DNA of 64,000 bases from Lachnospiraceae bacterium (GTDB lineage Bacteria; Bacillota; Clostridia; Lachnospirales; Lachnospiraceae): positions 19,485 to 83,484 of the forward strand of contig SVEA01000089.1 of NCBI GenBank assembly GCA_015057615.1. Reading direction: 5' to 3'. Positions 48,233 to 57,429 of this stretch are shown one piece after another (within the stretch, counting starts at the first letter, position 1; every line of letters starts with the position of its first letter). The translations under genes were made by a program, and so were the position numbers. Under the pieces are notes generated by a model that had not been told where the DNA came from, did no database searches, and saw only the letters and a list, made by a program, of their open reading frames with translations.

Positions 48233-49270
48233 TCATTTCTTTTTACACTGACAGTCGCATTCTTCATCATGACATTTCTCCGATTGCAGGCAGCAAACCG
48301 CTTGCAATTTTGCATAGAGAATTTGTTCGAGGAATGTAATATTGGTGATAGTCTTATTGACAGATTTGTTAACTTCGAGCAGTTCGCATACATTGCAGGC
48401 GATTTTGACAGCCTTTTGCAGCTTCTCTCCCTCGGCATTCAGAATATGTGACAGTGCGGTTTCAACCAGTGCAATTGATTCAATGAAGTCACTTACATTT
48501 TCATCCTTATTCTTATCTTGTTCACATTTACAGGGTTTATTGCTACATTTATAATTACATTTACAAAGTTCCATATCATAGGATTCAATTTTACATTTCA
48601 ATAGATGGGGGCAGCTGTTGCGCTTGGTTGCTAGAATGATAAAATTAATTTTGTCTTTCTCCTGTTCGGAACAAGGGTCGAATACAATATCTTCAATGGT
48701 AAAGCTACCGGGAAAGTTATAACTCTTGATAAGGCATCCGTCAAGAGAGAAGATATCAATATCCTGTGTTTGTTCGCATATTCGAACGACGGCATAATAG
48801 GGAGGAATTACCAATACACTTGAGAAAGAGCCGGTATTAACTTCCTTTAAGATCTGAATGACCTGCCCGCTTTTTGAAAGCTCAGCAACGAAATCCATAG
48901 AAGCAATAAAAATAGTATTCGTTTTACAATTATAGGAAAGTCCTACAATTTCGGAACTGGGTTTTTCACATTTGCATATTTTGATACGATCTATTTCCTC
49001 CAGGTTGTTGTTCAGTTTATAAATCATATTATTTAGTTTTTCATCCGACGCCCAAAAACAGTTTTCGGTATTATCATAACAAATGGCGGAGTATGGCCTA
49101 TTGACTTCATAGCACCCGGTCAAGGTGAAATCCCGATTAAATTTATGAATATTTTTTTCCTGGGGTATAGTCAGGTAAAGGAATTGTCCATCAAATGCAG
49201 TTCCCTTATATTTTTTACAGCATTCTGCTGATAATGTGACTATGACATTCGGTTCCAGTATGTTGTCCAT
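48233..49270 (-). CDS. beta-propeller-like protein with Cys-rich segment and C-terminal shared ESIALVETALSHILNAEGEKLQ domain
   Basis: Repeated short strand-rich blades; start set at ATG 49270 (the track start is TTG 49273) with GGAGG upstream. The C-terminal domain at 48295-48487 matches the two ORFs across the divergent promoter region. Confidence 0.8.
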   Translation of the reverse strand: MDNILEPNVIVTLSAECCKKYKGTAFDGQFLYLTIPQEKNIHKFNRDFTLTGCYEVNRPYSAICYDNTENCFWASDEKLNNMIYKLNNNLEEIDRIKICKCEKPSSEIVGLSYNCKTNTIFIASMDFVAELSKSGQVIQILKEVNTGSFSSVLVIPPYYAVVRICEQTQDIDIFSLDGCLIKSYNFPGSFTIEDIVFDPCSEQEKDKINFIILATKRNSCPHLLKCKIESYDMELCKCNYKCSNKPCKCEQDKNKDENVSDFIESIALVETALSHILNAEGEKLQKAVKIACNVCELLEVNKSVNKTITNITFLEQILYAKLQAVCCLQSEKCHDEECDCQCKKK

Positions 49271-49361
49271 CAAGATGCCTCCAATCGTACTTTTACACGA
49301 TGTTTTATTATTTTATTATATGCATCATGTCAAATATGGATACACAAAATCGAATTTTGTA

Positions 49362-49388
49362 ACTTATGAAAAGATTTTGCATATTATA
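49362..49388 (+). promoter_or_regulatory. sigma-K-like sporulation promoter
   Basis: AC - 16 nt - CATATTATA, matching the sigma-K pattern AC-N16/17-CATANNNTA, ~73 nt upstream of ATG 49461. Confidence 0.5.
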
Positions 49389-49460
49389 TTGATATAAAGA
49401 AGCAATGGGTGTGAAACGCAGTCATGAATCTTTATAATTTATAATATGGAGGTAAACTTT

Positions 49461-49748
49461 ATGGGAATGCCCATTATAACACCCTGTACCACGACCCCGG
49501 AACAGGCTATCACAGATTTGGTAGCATCCATTGGAATACAGGAGAGTGCCCTTTCACATATCATCAATGCCGAAGGTGAAAAAATGCAGGCGATTATCGG
49601 GATGGAAGGGGTAACATCGGATCAATTACTAACACTGAATGAATCGGTGGAACGTTTGTTAAAAGCGATTACAGGATTGGAATTAACGCTCCAAGCTAAA
49701 TTGGAGCTTGTTGATCCGTTCTGTGCTACGCCGGGTTCCACCATATAA
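49461..49748 (+). CDS. small protein consisting mostly of the shared SIxxxExALSHIxNAEGEKxQ domain
   Basis: Start placed at ATG 49461 after GGAGG (track start 49446 overlaps the SD). MGMPIITPCTTTPEQAITDLVASIGIQESALSHIINAEGEKMQAIIGMEGVTSDQLLTLNESVERLLKAITGLELTLQAKLELV. Confidence 0.85.
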   Translation: MGMPIITPCTTTPEQAITDLVASIGIQESALSHIINAEGEKMQAIIGMEGVTSDQLLTLNESVERLLKAITGLELTLQAKLELVDPFCATPGSTI

Positions 49749-49774
49749 AATGAATTGAGAGGTGAATTAATACT

Positions 49775-51853
49775 ATGGCAACTATATCAGGCCAAGTAAT
49801 ATTTGATAGAGACAGAAGCTTATCAATTACCACTGGTGATTCGGGTATTGCTAATATCCCTGTTGTATTACAGAATGTTGCAACGGATTTAAGACTTGTT
49901 GTTCTTACAGATGCGAACGGAAATTATTCCTTTATAAATGTACCAAATGGCGACTACCGAATCGTAGAATCCTTTGGAACACCCGGAGGTGTTCCGACGC
50001 CAGGAAATTTTAACAACGCAGTGGTTGGAAGTGTACCGCCAGGGGTTAATCCCCCAATCAGTTCCGTGTCCAATCCTCCGCCCGGCACCACCAATTTAGA
50101 TTCGGTTACTCCGGATACACTCTTAGTAACGGTAACCGGTGCTAATTTAACAAACAAGAATTTCTTTAACGGTCCGGTTATCTATACACCGATTCAAGCG
50201 ATTCTGGATACTTGCGCTATAGTTTCCGGTACAAATCTAATAACTGTCGCTGATAACGGAACCTTCGGCTTTTTCCCACCGGGGACACCGGCTAATACGG
50301 GAGCACCTACCGAACCCTATCCAGGTGTAACACCGGATTTCACGTATGTACTGCCTAATCCCGCCGTCTTTGCACCTTTTGGCGGTGAGTATACCGTTCA
50401 GAATATTATGAACAACTCCATGAGTAATGAAATTGGTGCATGGTGGAGAATCGCAGATCATACCACGGGTAACGAAACAGGGCGAATGATGATTGTAAAC
50501 GGTTTTAATCCAGGCGCTGTATTTTTCAGGGCTGTAGTGCCGGTACAACCGAATACCAATTATTTGTTCTCTGCATGGATATTAAATCTTTTCAAGGTTA
50601 CAGGCTTTCCGAATCCGGAGCTGGGAGTACGAATTCTGGATTCTGCCGGTAATGTTTTGGAAAGTGCTACCTTGGGCGCTTTGATACCTGTCAATACAAA
50701 CGCTCCAGAATGGAAGCAGATAGGTAGTGTCATCAATTCGCAGAACAATACTAGTCTTACGGTTGAATTTTTAAGCGAGGGTCCGGAAGTAATCGGAAAT
50801 GACTATGCAATTGATGATGTAGCATTCAATGAAATAGTGGTACCAGAATTTATACCTGAAAAAACGGTCAGCAATACGAATGTAAGTGTAGGGGAAACAG
50901 TAACTTTCACGGTAACTCTTACAAATACCTGTACCAGTCCTTTGACTAATGTGCTCTTTCAAGATATCATTCCAAACGGATTAACATTTGTTCCGGGCAG
51001 TGTAATTGTCAATGGAACTTTATTCCCAGCTAATAATCCGAATGCCGGATTCTTACTGCCTGAAGTTCCGGGAGGCGAGACCGCAACGGTAACATTTTCA
51101 GCTTTAGTAACCTCTATTCCATCACCAAACCCGGCTATAAACAGAGCGAATATCACCTACTCCTTTACACCGGTCGAGGGAGGAATTCCAGTCGTTTTTC
51201 ATGTGACTTCCAATGAGGTTCCTATTTCTGCAGTTGTTGCGGCTGATATTTCAGTAGTAAAAACGGCCAGCCCTAGCACGGTTCAGCCTGGAGTAATGCT
51301 GACCTATACGATCACAGTAGCAAATGCAGGTCCTTCTCCCGCTGAAAATGTCGTATTAACAGATGTTATTCCTGCAGGCCTTATGAATGCGGAATTTTCG
51401 ACGAATGGTGGAGTGACATTTACTCCATGGACCGGAAGCCTTAGCTTAGGGACATTGGCAGCCGGGGCATCAGAAATAATTCTTATTCGTGGGACCGTTA
51501 ATCCGGCAGCTACGGGACCGATCACTAACACCGCAACAGTAACTTCCACAACACCCGATACGAACCCAGGCAACAATACGTCAACAATTATAACGAACAT
51601 CCAGACTCCAATCGGTCAGGCATTTACATGCATAATAGAATCCGTTGCACTACAGGAAACTGCACTTGGCTCTATTCTGAATGCCGAAGGAGAAAAATTA
51701 CAGGCTATAATCAATACGCCGGGAGTTACGCCTGCGCAGCTGCTTGAAGTTAACTGCTTAGTAACGCGTTTAATCGGAACTATCTCCAGGCTTGAAATCG
51801 TGCTTCAGTCTAAGCTGGAAATTGCATCCGGTCAAGTCAATAATATATTATAA
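49775..51853 (+). CDS. probable surface/spore-coat protein: SdrD_B/Cna-B-like N-terminus, central beta-sandwich, two DUF11 repeats, C-terminal shared domain
   Basis: ATISGQVIFDRDRSLSITTGDSGIANIPVVLQN..TDANGNYSFINVPNGDYRI; DUF11 motifs PEKTVSNTNVSVGETVTFTVTLTNTCTSPLTNVLFQDIIPNGLTFVPGSV and SVVKTASPSTVQPGVMLTYTITVANAGPSPAENVVLTDVIPAGL; C-terminal IIESVALQETALGSILNAEGEKLQ. No signal peptide seen. Confidence 0.85.
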   Translation: MATISGQVIFDRDRSLSITTGDSGIANIPVVLQNVATDLRLVVLTDANGNYSFINVPNGDYRIVESFGTPGGVPTPGNFNNAVVGSVPPGVNPPISSVSNPPPGTTNLDSVTPDTLLVTVTGANLTNKNFFNGPVIYTPIQAILDTCAIVSGTNLITVADNGTFGFFPPGTPANTGAPTEPYPGVTPDFTYVLPNPAVFAPFGGEYTVQNIMNNSMSNEIGAWWRIADHTTGNETGRMMIVNGFNPGAVFFRAVVPVQPNTNYLFSAWILNLFKVTGFPNPELGVRILDSAGNVLESATLGALIPVNTNAPEWKQIGSVINSQNNTSLTVEFLSEGPEVIGNDYAIDDVAFNEIVVPEFIPEKTVSNTNVSVGETVTFTVTLTNTCTSPLTNVLFQDIIPNGLTFVPGSVIVNGTLFPANNPNAGFLLPEVPGGETATVTFSALVTSIPSPNPAINRANITYSFTPVEGGIPVVFHVTSNEVPISAVVAADISVVKTASPSTVQPGVMLTYTITVANAGPSPAENVVLTDVIPAGLMNAEFSTNGGVTFTPWTGSLSLGTLAAGASEIILIRGTVNPAATGPITNTATVTSTTPDTNPGNNTSTIITNIQTPIGQAFTCIIESVALQETALGSILNAEGEKLQAIINTPGVTPAQLLEVNCLVTRLIGTISRLEIVLQSKLEIASGQVNNIL

Positions 51854-51990
51854 GGATAAAGATTAAGGGAATTGTATCATCCTTATTGAACAAGAGAACT
51901 CTGATTTAAGAGGGAAGCTAATAATATAAACCTGGAAAAAGAGCTGCTTTAGCAATAGCAAAGATCGAATTGCTGGAGCAGTAACAAGAA

Positions 51991-52032
51991 AAAGTTCAAC
52001 AGGGGATTTAACGTCTCTGTTGGACTTTTTTC
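51991..52032 (+). terminator. Rho-independent terminator of the DUF11 protein operon
   Basis: AAAGTTCAACAG gggatttaacgtct CTGTTGGACTTTTTT. Confidence 0.75.
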
Positions 52033-52451
52033 TAAATATAATTATAGATCAGGGCAATGCTATTTAATACCTTTTATGGGGTTTTGGTCCGTCTTCTAAT
52101 ATTGACCTTTTAACCCAGACTGATATGCGGATAACACCTGTGTAATTGATTCGGCAATAATGTTATACGAAAAACATAGAATAAGCTGGAAAAATAGAAA
52201 CTGCAAAATGTTGCATTTATTTTGCATAATGGTATGATATTAATAGTATGGATTGGTTATATTTTATGTTTCATATTTGTAAAGGTTTGGAGCATATAGA
52301 TATTTGAATAACTTTTCGTGAAAAAACGGTTAATGATTTGTTCATAATTTATATTATTATACTACAATTAGGATGAAACAAAAATCTAGCAATCCGGTAT
52401 CAGGTATGTAGCGATCAAATAAAAAGGCCAAGTGAAAAAGGATAGGTTCGT

Positions 52452-54263
52452 ATGCTGCATAAAAAAGTAGTGAAAAAATTTTTATCCTTGAATCTGTTTC
52501 CGAAATTAATGATGATGCTGTTGTTAATTTCGATTCTCCCGATTTTCTTAATTCAATTTATATCCTGTAAAATAAATACTTCTACAATTGAGAAGCAGAC
52601 GAAGGAACTGATTATGGCGAACCTCCGGCAATCCAGCAATAGTGTAGAGGAGTTTTTTCATGCCTATGATAAGATCATTATGGATATGTATACCGACAGC
52701 AGCTACATTGACAATTTAAAATATATCAATGTTTGGGATTCGAAAAATTATTATACGGCGAAGCACCAGATTGAAGAGAAGCTTGAGAATATTGCTTATG
52801 TATATTCGGAGATTTTAGGAATTGCCATCGTCGGTTTAAATGGGGACGCTGCCTTTTATGATACGGTTACCGTATCCGGTGAAGAAAGCTTTTGCTTTGA
52901 TGTGGACAATATTAGGATAAATGATATGTTTAAGGATTCCCTGAATGTAAAGCATGCGATTTATTCGAATACAATTCATATATCGGATTCGGATTACGGG
53001 AGTAAAAATTGTTTTTATATCGCTCATCAGCTAACGGATTTTAATAATTATAAAAATGGCCCAGTGGGAAGCGTTATTTTATGTATTGATGAAAATGCAC
53101 TTCGTAATGTATATTCGGCAGGCGTGGATTTTAATTCGAATGTAACATTTTTAGTAAACCGGGAAGGAGATATTATATCTTTTCCGATCGAAGCATATGT
53201 GGGACAGAATTTGTATCATGGGGATCGTGAGGAAAGCGTTGAAGAAGCGGCGAAAGAATTCTTTCAAGATAATAATTTTATGAATTCTAGCCGGCTGGAA
53301 GTGCATACCGGCAGTATAAAGGACGGGGTTTTTACGCTTGTCCATGTGCAAAACTTAACCTATGCATTAAGAGATGTCAAGAATATTTCCAGAATTATTA
53401 TTTTGATCGGAATTTTAGTGGGTATGGTGTGTATTATGATCTCTATGTCCTTTGCGGCCATTACGGATCAATCTGTGAAGAAGATTATACATGCCATGGG
53501 AAAGGCGGATCAGGGAGATTATGATGTCCGGATATCCTTAGAAGGCAAGGACGAGTTTGCAAGAATTGCACATCATTTTAACGACATGATCGTCAGAATG
53601 AAGAAATCCAATCAGCAGGAAAAGGAAGCCCTGGTCCGGAAAAAGAATGCCGAAATCAAATCGCTGGAGGCGCAGATCAATCCCCATTTTCTATATAATA
53701 CCTTGGATGCGATCAATTGGGTCGCCGTAGAGCATGAGGAATTTCAGATCAGCAAGATGCTCATCCATTTGGCGGCGATATTAAGATACAGTATTCAAAG
53801 ATGCAATGAGACCGTAATGATACAGGAGGAACTGGAATATCTGGAGAAATATATCTATTTACAGCAGCAGCGGTTTTGCGATTCGTTTCAATATAGGATT
53901 CATATTGATGAGGCGCTAAATTACGGTAGAATACATAAGCTGCTGATCCAGCCCTTAATTGAAAATGCCATTATTCACGGATTTCCCGGCAGTACGGGGC
54001 AGGATGAAATTGATATTGTAATTAAGAAGCAAGAGGATACCTATATTCAGATTCAGGTGAAGGATAACGGGAAGGGGATGCCCCGGAAGTTGGCGGAGCA
54101 ATTTAACAACTATGATTATAGAAAGGATCGGATTGAGACAAGCATAGGCGTGCGAAATGTAATCACAAGATTAAAGCTATATTACGGCGACAATAGTTAT
54201 TTTCATATGGCTTCAGGTGAGCAGGGAACAACCGTAACGATTGTTATTCCATACGAAATATGA
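52452..54263 (+). CDS. YesM/LytS-type sensor histidine kinase (dCache-like sensor, HAMP, His_kinase)
   Basis: N-terminal TM helix, extracellular domain, second TM at ~IIILIGILVGMVCIMISMSFA, HAMP, INPHFLYNTLDAINWVAVEHE H-box, NAIIHG and DNGKGMP. Confidence 0.93.
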   Translation: MLHKKVVKKFLSLNLFPKLMMMLLLISILPIFLIQFISCKINTSTIEKQTKELIMANLRQSSNSVEEFFHAYDKIIMDMYTDSSYIDNLKYINVWDSKNYYTAKHQIEEKLENIAYVYSEILGIAIVGLNGDAAFYDTVTVSGEESFCFDVDNIRINDMFKDSLNVKHAIYSNTIHISDSDYGSKNCFYIAHQLTDFNNYKNGPVGSVILCIDENALRNVYSAGVDFNSNVTFLVNREGDIISFPIEAYVGQNLYHGDREESVEEAAKEFFQDNNFMNSSRLEVHTGSIKDGVFTLVHVQNLTYALRDVKNISRIIILIGILVGMVCIMISMSFAAITDQSVKKIIHAMGKADQGDYDVRISLEGKDEFARIAHHFNDMIVRMKKSNQQEKEALVRKKNAEIKSLEAQINPHFLYNTLDAINWVAVEHEEFQISKMLIHLAAILRYSIQRCNETVMIQEELEYLEKYIYLQQQRFCDSFQYRIHIDEALNYGRIHKLLIQPLIENAIIHGFPGSTGQDEIDIVIKKQEDTYIQIQVKDNGKGMPRKLAEQFNNYDYRKDRIETSIGVRNVITRLKLYYGDNSYFHMASGEQGTTVTIVIPYEI

Positions 54264-54338
54264 ACCAGTACATACAGAGCAGGCGGGGATACATAAGGAA
54301 GCAGGAAGTTACTGTTCACATCTGGGCAAAGTCTATCC

Positions 54339-54479
54339 TATGATTTCGACAAATGATATCCGATAAGGAGTATTTGCATTCGTCGGTACTTTGACTCCGT
54401 ATTTTGGAGCCTTATGTACCGCTACGTAATGCAACTAAGCGAAAGCGTCTCCGAATCGGATACATTTGTCGAAATCATA
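54339..54479. repeat. long imperfect palindrome (~141 bp, ~30-bp arms) between kinase and regulator genes
   Basis: TATGATTTCGACAAATG-A-TATCCGATAAGGAG (54339-54370) pairs with CTCCGAATCGGATACATTTGTCGAAATCATA (54449-54479); nested TTGCATT/AATGCAA, GGTAC/GTACC and CTCC/GGAG pairs. Confidence 0.7.
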
Positions 54480-54544
54480 ACATGGTATCCATGGCGGATG
54501 TGAACGATAACAGTAGGGAAACCATAGCGGATCGGAGGAGTTCT

Positions 54545-56056
54545 ATGCGTATTATAATTGTAGAAGATGAACCGAAAACGAAAGAAGGCTTAATTAAGAT
54601 TATTAATAAATTTACGAATTATGAGATATGCGGTGTTGCTTCTGACGGATTGGAAGGAATTAAGCGAATTAAGGAGTTGAAGCCGGATCTCATCATTTCG
54701 GATATACAAATGCCCGGAATGGACGGGTTAACGATGCTTCGGCAGTTGGAGCAGGAAGGCATTTCATGCTATGCGCTGATTCTAACCGGCTATTCGTCCT
54801 TTGATTATGCCCGAACGGCCCTCCATCTGGGGGTAGTGGATTATATTTTAAAGCCAGTCGATATTAAGAATTTTATATCTGTACTAAGGAAAACAGAGGC
54901 AAAGATTTTAAAAGAAAATTCGGAGAAAATTAATACGGCACAGCTGATCTGGAGCTTAATGACCTGCGAACCAGACCGGAAAGAGCAGTTAATACGCCAG
55001 CTTTCAAATCAATTACAGGTAGATGACAGAATGGAAGTCACTCTTTTTCTGGTAAAGCCGGACAGCCTTGATCAGGAAACAGCGGGTGAAATGACGCATT
55101 GTATAAAGGATAAGCTTGGCGCTCTGGGGATAAGGAATTTCCATGTGGTCCACTTATCTTTTTCGTATGGAATCCTGGTGCTGATCATCGATACGGAGAA
55201 TAATAAGTTTTTAAAGAAGATGTTTTCCGTACATATTCTGCCCTGCCTGAATGAGATCGGCAGCTGCTATTGCAGCTATGCTTCCCTATGGGAGCTTGCC
55301 GGGCTGGAGAATGTCATTGCAAGGCTGAAAGGACTTTTGTCTTACACTTTTGTCTATGGCAGTGAGATTATTCTGGATCAAGAGATGGTGGAACAACTGG
55401 AATTTGCTCCGATCCGTTATCCATTGGATTTGGAAAATCGTATCCGCAAAGAAATTATGAATGGAAATTATGAGAAAGCATTAAAAATAAGTGAAAAATT
55501 TAAAAAAATGATCATTGAGAGTAAGGGCAGGCCGGAGTTGATCCGTGAATATACGGCAAGATTTTCTTCCGGTATTTATAATGTGGCGAAGGAGTACGAT
55601 ATCAAGTCGGAGCCGCTTCTGATCTTTCATTATTTTATAAATAACATGATTGAAAGTAAAACGAAGGATGATCTGATCTTAAATTACGAAAAAATTGTAA
55701 ATACCATCTTAAACGGTACCGATGCGGAGATAGATGTTGATAATTCCACTGTGTTGAAGGTAATTAATTTTATTCGGGATAATTACAGCAAGAACATCAC
55801 ATTATCGGAGGCTGCCAATCTGGTAGGGGTAACTCCGGAATACTTAAGTAAGCTGTTTAACGAGAAAATCAATGTTAATTTTGTTGTGTTTTTAAGAAAT
55901 TTTCGTATCAGTATTGCAAAGCGCATGATTCTTTCTGGAAAATATCAGATACAGGAGGTTGCCGAGCAGGTCGGATTTAAGGATCCGAAATATTTTAGTA
56001 AGGTATTTAAGTCCGTCTGCGGCATTTCGCCATCCGAGTATAGGAAGGTAATTTAG
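54545..56056 (+). CDS. YesN-type response regulator with AraC-family DNA-binding domain
   Basis: MRIIIVEDEPKTKEGLIKII..DLIISDIQMPGMDG..ILKPVD; C-terminal AraC HTH SEAANLVGVTPEYLSKLFNEK...QEVAEQVGFKDPKYFSKVFKSVCGISPSEYRK. Start set at ATG 54545 with GGAGG; the upstream extension in the track lies in the palindrome. Confidence 0.93.
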   Translation: MRIIIVEDEPKTKEGLIKIINKFTNYEICGVASDGLEGIKRIKELKPDLIISDIQMPGMDGLTMLRQLEQEGISCYALILTGYSSFDYARTALHLGVVDYILKPVDIKNFISVLRKTEAKILKENSEKINTAQLIWSLMTCEPDRKEQLIRQLSNQLQVDDRMEVTLFLVKPDSLDQETAGEMTHCIKDKLGALGIRNFHVVHLSFSYGILVLIIDTENNKFLKKMFSVHILPCLNEIGSCYCSYASLWELAGLENVIARLKGLLSYTFVYGSEIILDQEMVEQLEFAPIRYPLDLENRIRKEIMNGNYEKALKISEKFKKMIIESKGRPELIREYTARFSSGIYNVAKEYDIKSEPLLIFHYFINNMIESKTKDDLILNYEKIVNTILNGTDAEIDVDNSTVLKVINFIRDNYSKNITLSEAANLVGVTPEYLSKLFNEKINVNFVVFLRNFRISIAKRMILSGKYQIQEVAEQVGFKDPKYFSKVFKSVCGISPSEYRKVI

Positions 56057-57322
56057 ATGAAAATGTTTCGAATAACTGCAATAATATCCTTCGTTGTGGT
56101 GCTTATCCTATTCTTTATTGCCGGCGATTATTACCGGGATAGCTTAAAGGAGTCTAAGCCTGTGGATTCTGCCGCGGAGAAAAAGGTGCTGCGGATTTTG
56201 GCCCCTTATGAAACTACGGCAGACCGTAAGATGCTGGAGGATGTAGCAAACCAGTATACTAGGATGGAAGGTAACCCCAGGGTGGAAATTATCTTTGTAT
56301 CTAAAAATGATTTTAAGAAGGAGATTTGTATGAATTTGGACCAGGATCAGCTAACGGATTTGATTATATGCGACAATTCCATTATGCCGGCGCTGATCAA
56401 TCTGAATGTACTTCGAGACATCAGTGGCTATATTGAGGAGACTTCGAAGGTATCCCATTATTTTCAGAGACAGTGGAATAATACCAGAAGCGACGGTAAA
56501 TATTATGGAATTCCGTTTACCCTGGATCCCTATGTGCTGATCTGGAATAAGAGTTTATTTAAGAAGCATAATGTCTCTGTACCGGAGAATTGGGCGGATT
56601 TGAAAGCAGCCGCCAGAAAGGTTCAGGAGGTCGGCATTAGCGGAATTGGAATCGGAGCAAAGCAATCGGAGGAGGTCAGTGCTTTCTTTATACAGATGCT
56701 TTATACAACCGGGGGATCCATCCGGGAGATTAACGGGGAAGGCGGTAGGAAAGTATTTGAATTACTGAGCTATCTGAAAATGAATAACCTGCTCCCGGAG
56801 CAATGCATCAATTGGAATCAGCTGGATTTGACCAATAAGTTTATCGACGGGGAAGTGGCTATGATGATTAATAATCTCAGTGCGCTATCCGTGATAAAAG
56901 CCGGCGGTATTGATTTTGAAGTTGGAATTGCCGCAGTTCCGTTTGAAAAGAAAGAAAATTATATGTTTCATGGTAAGAATATAGGGATTTCGGTTACGGC
57001 CGATTATGAGGAAGCCATACAGTTCCTTAATTATATTACACAGAAAAATATTGTAAGGCAGGTTGCAGAGGCAACAGAGAGCATACCCGTACAGGTGGAT
57101 GTCGAATATAATTTTGCAGATGACGGATATGCAATCAGCAGGGAATTTATTCAGAAGCAGAAAGAGCATGGGATCGCAAGGAGCTCTTTGAATTCCTGGT
57201 TTGATATTTCCGCGGCTATTTCCGATGGGATATACCAATTGCTCAGTGAAACGAATCCCTCCATTCGAACGATTGCAGATACCATGCAGGATAAGGTGAG
57301 AATCGCAATTATTGAGAACTGA
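56057..57322 (+). CDS. family-1 extracellular solute-binding protein, N-terminally membrane anchored
   Basis: TM segment ITAIISFVVVLILFFIAGDYY then LRILAPYETTADRKMLEDVANQYTRMEGNPRVEI...GKYYGIPFTLDPYVLIWNKSLFKKHNVSVPENWADLKAAARKV. ATG directly abuts the regulator stop codon. Confidence 0.88.
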   Translation: MKMFRITAIISFVVVLILFFIAGDYYRDSLKESKPVDSAAEKKVLRILAPYETTADRKMLEDVANQYTRMEGNPRVEIIFVSKNDFKKEICMNLDQDQLTDLIICDNSIMPALINLNVLRDISGYIEETSKVSHYFQRQWNNTRSDGKYYGIPFTLDPYVLIWNKSLFKKHNVSVPENWADLKAAARKVQEVGISGIGIGAKQSEEVSAFFIQMLYTTGGSIREINGEGGRKVFELLSYLKMNNLLPEQCINWNQLDLTNKFIDGEVAMMINNLSALSVIKAGGIDFEVGIAAVPFEKKENYMFHGKNIGISVTADYEEAIQFLNYITQKNIVRQVAEATESIPVQVDVEYNFADDGYAISREFIQKQKEHGIARSSLNSWFDISAAISDGIYQLLSETNPSIRTIADTMQDKVRIAIIEN

Positions 57323-57429
57323 GGTTAATAATTTACTCCTTTCTTAAAAATTTAGAATTGTTAGGAAATGTCCTTCCGTGATACGATGAAATTGTAACAG
57401 ATAAACAACTCGAATGGAGGAGGTTAAGT

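Noticed and set aside
54404-54544. N-terminal extension of the response regulator as given in the ORF track
   Set aside because: Overlaps the long palindrome; canonical receiver domain begins MRIIIVEDE at 54545 with a good SD.
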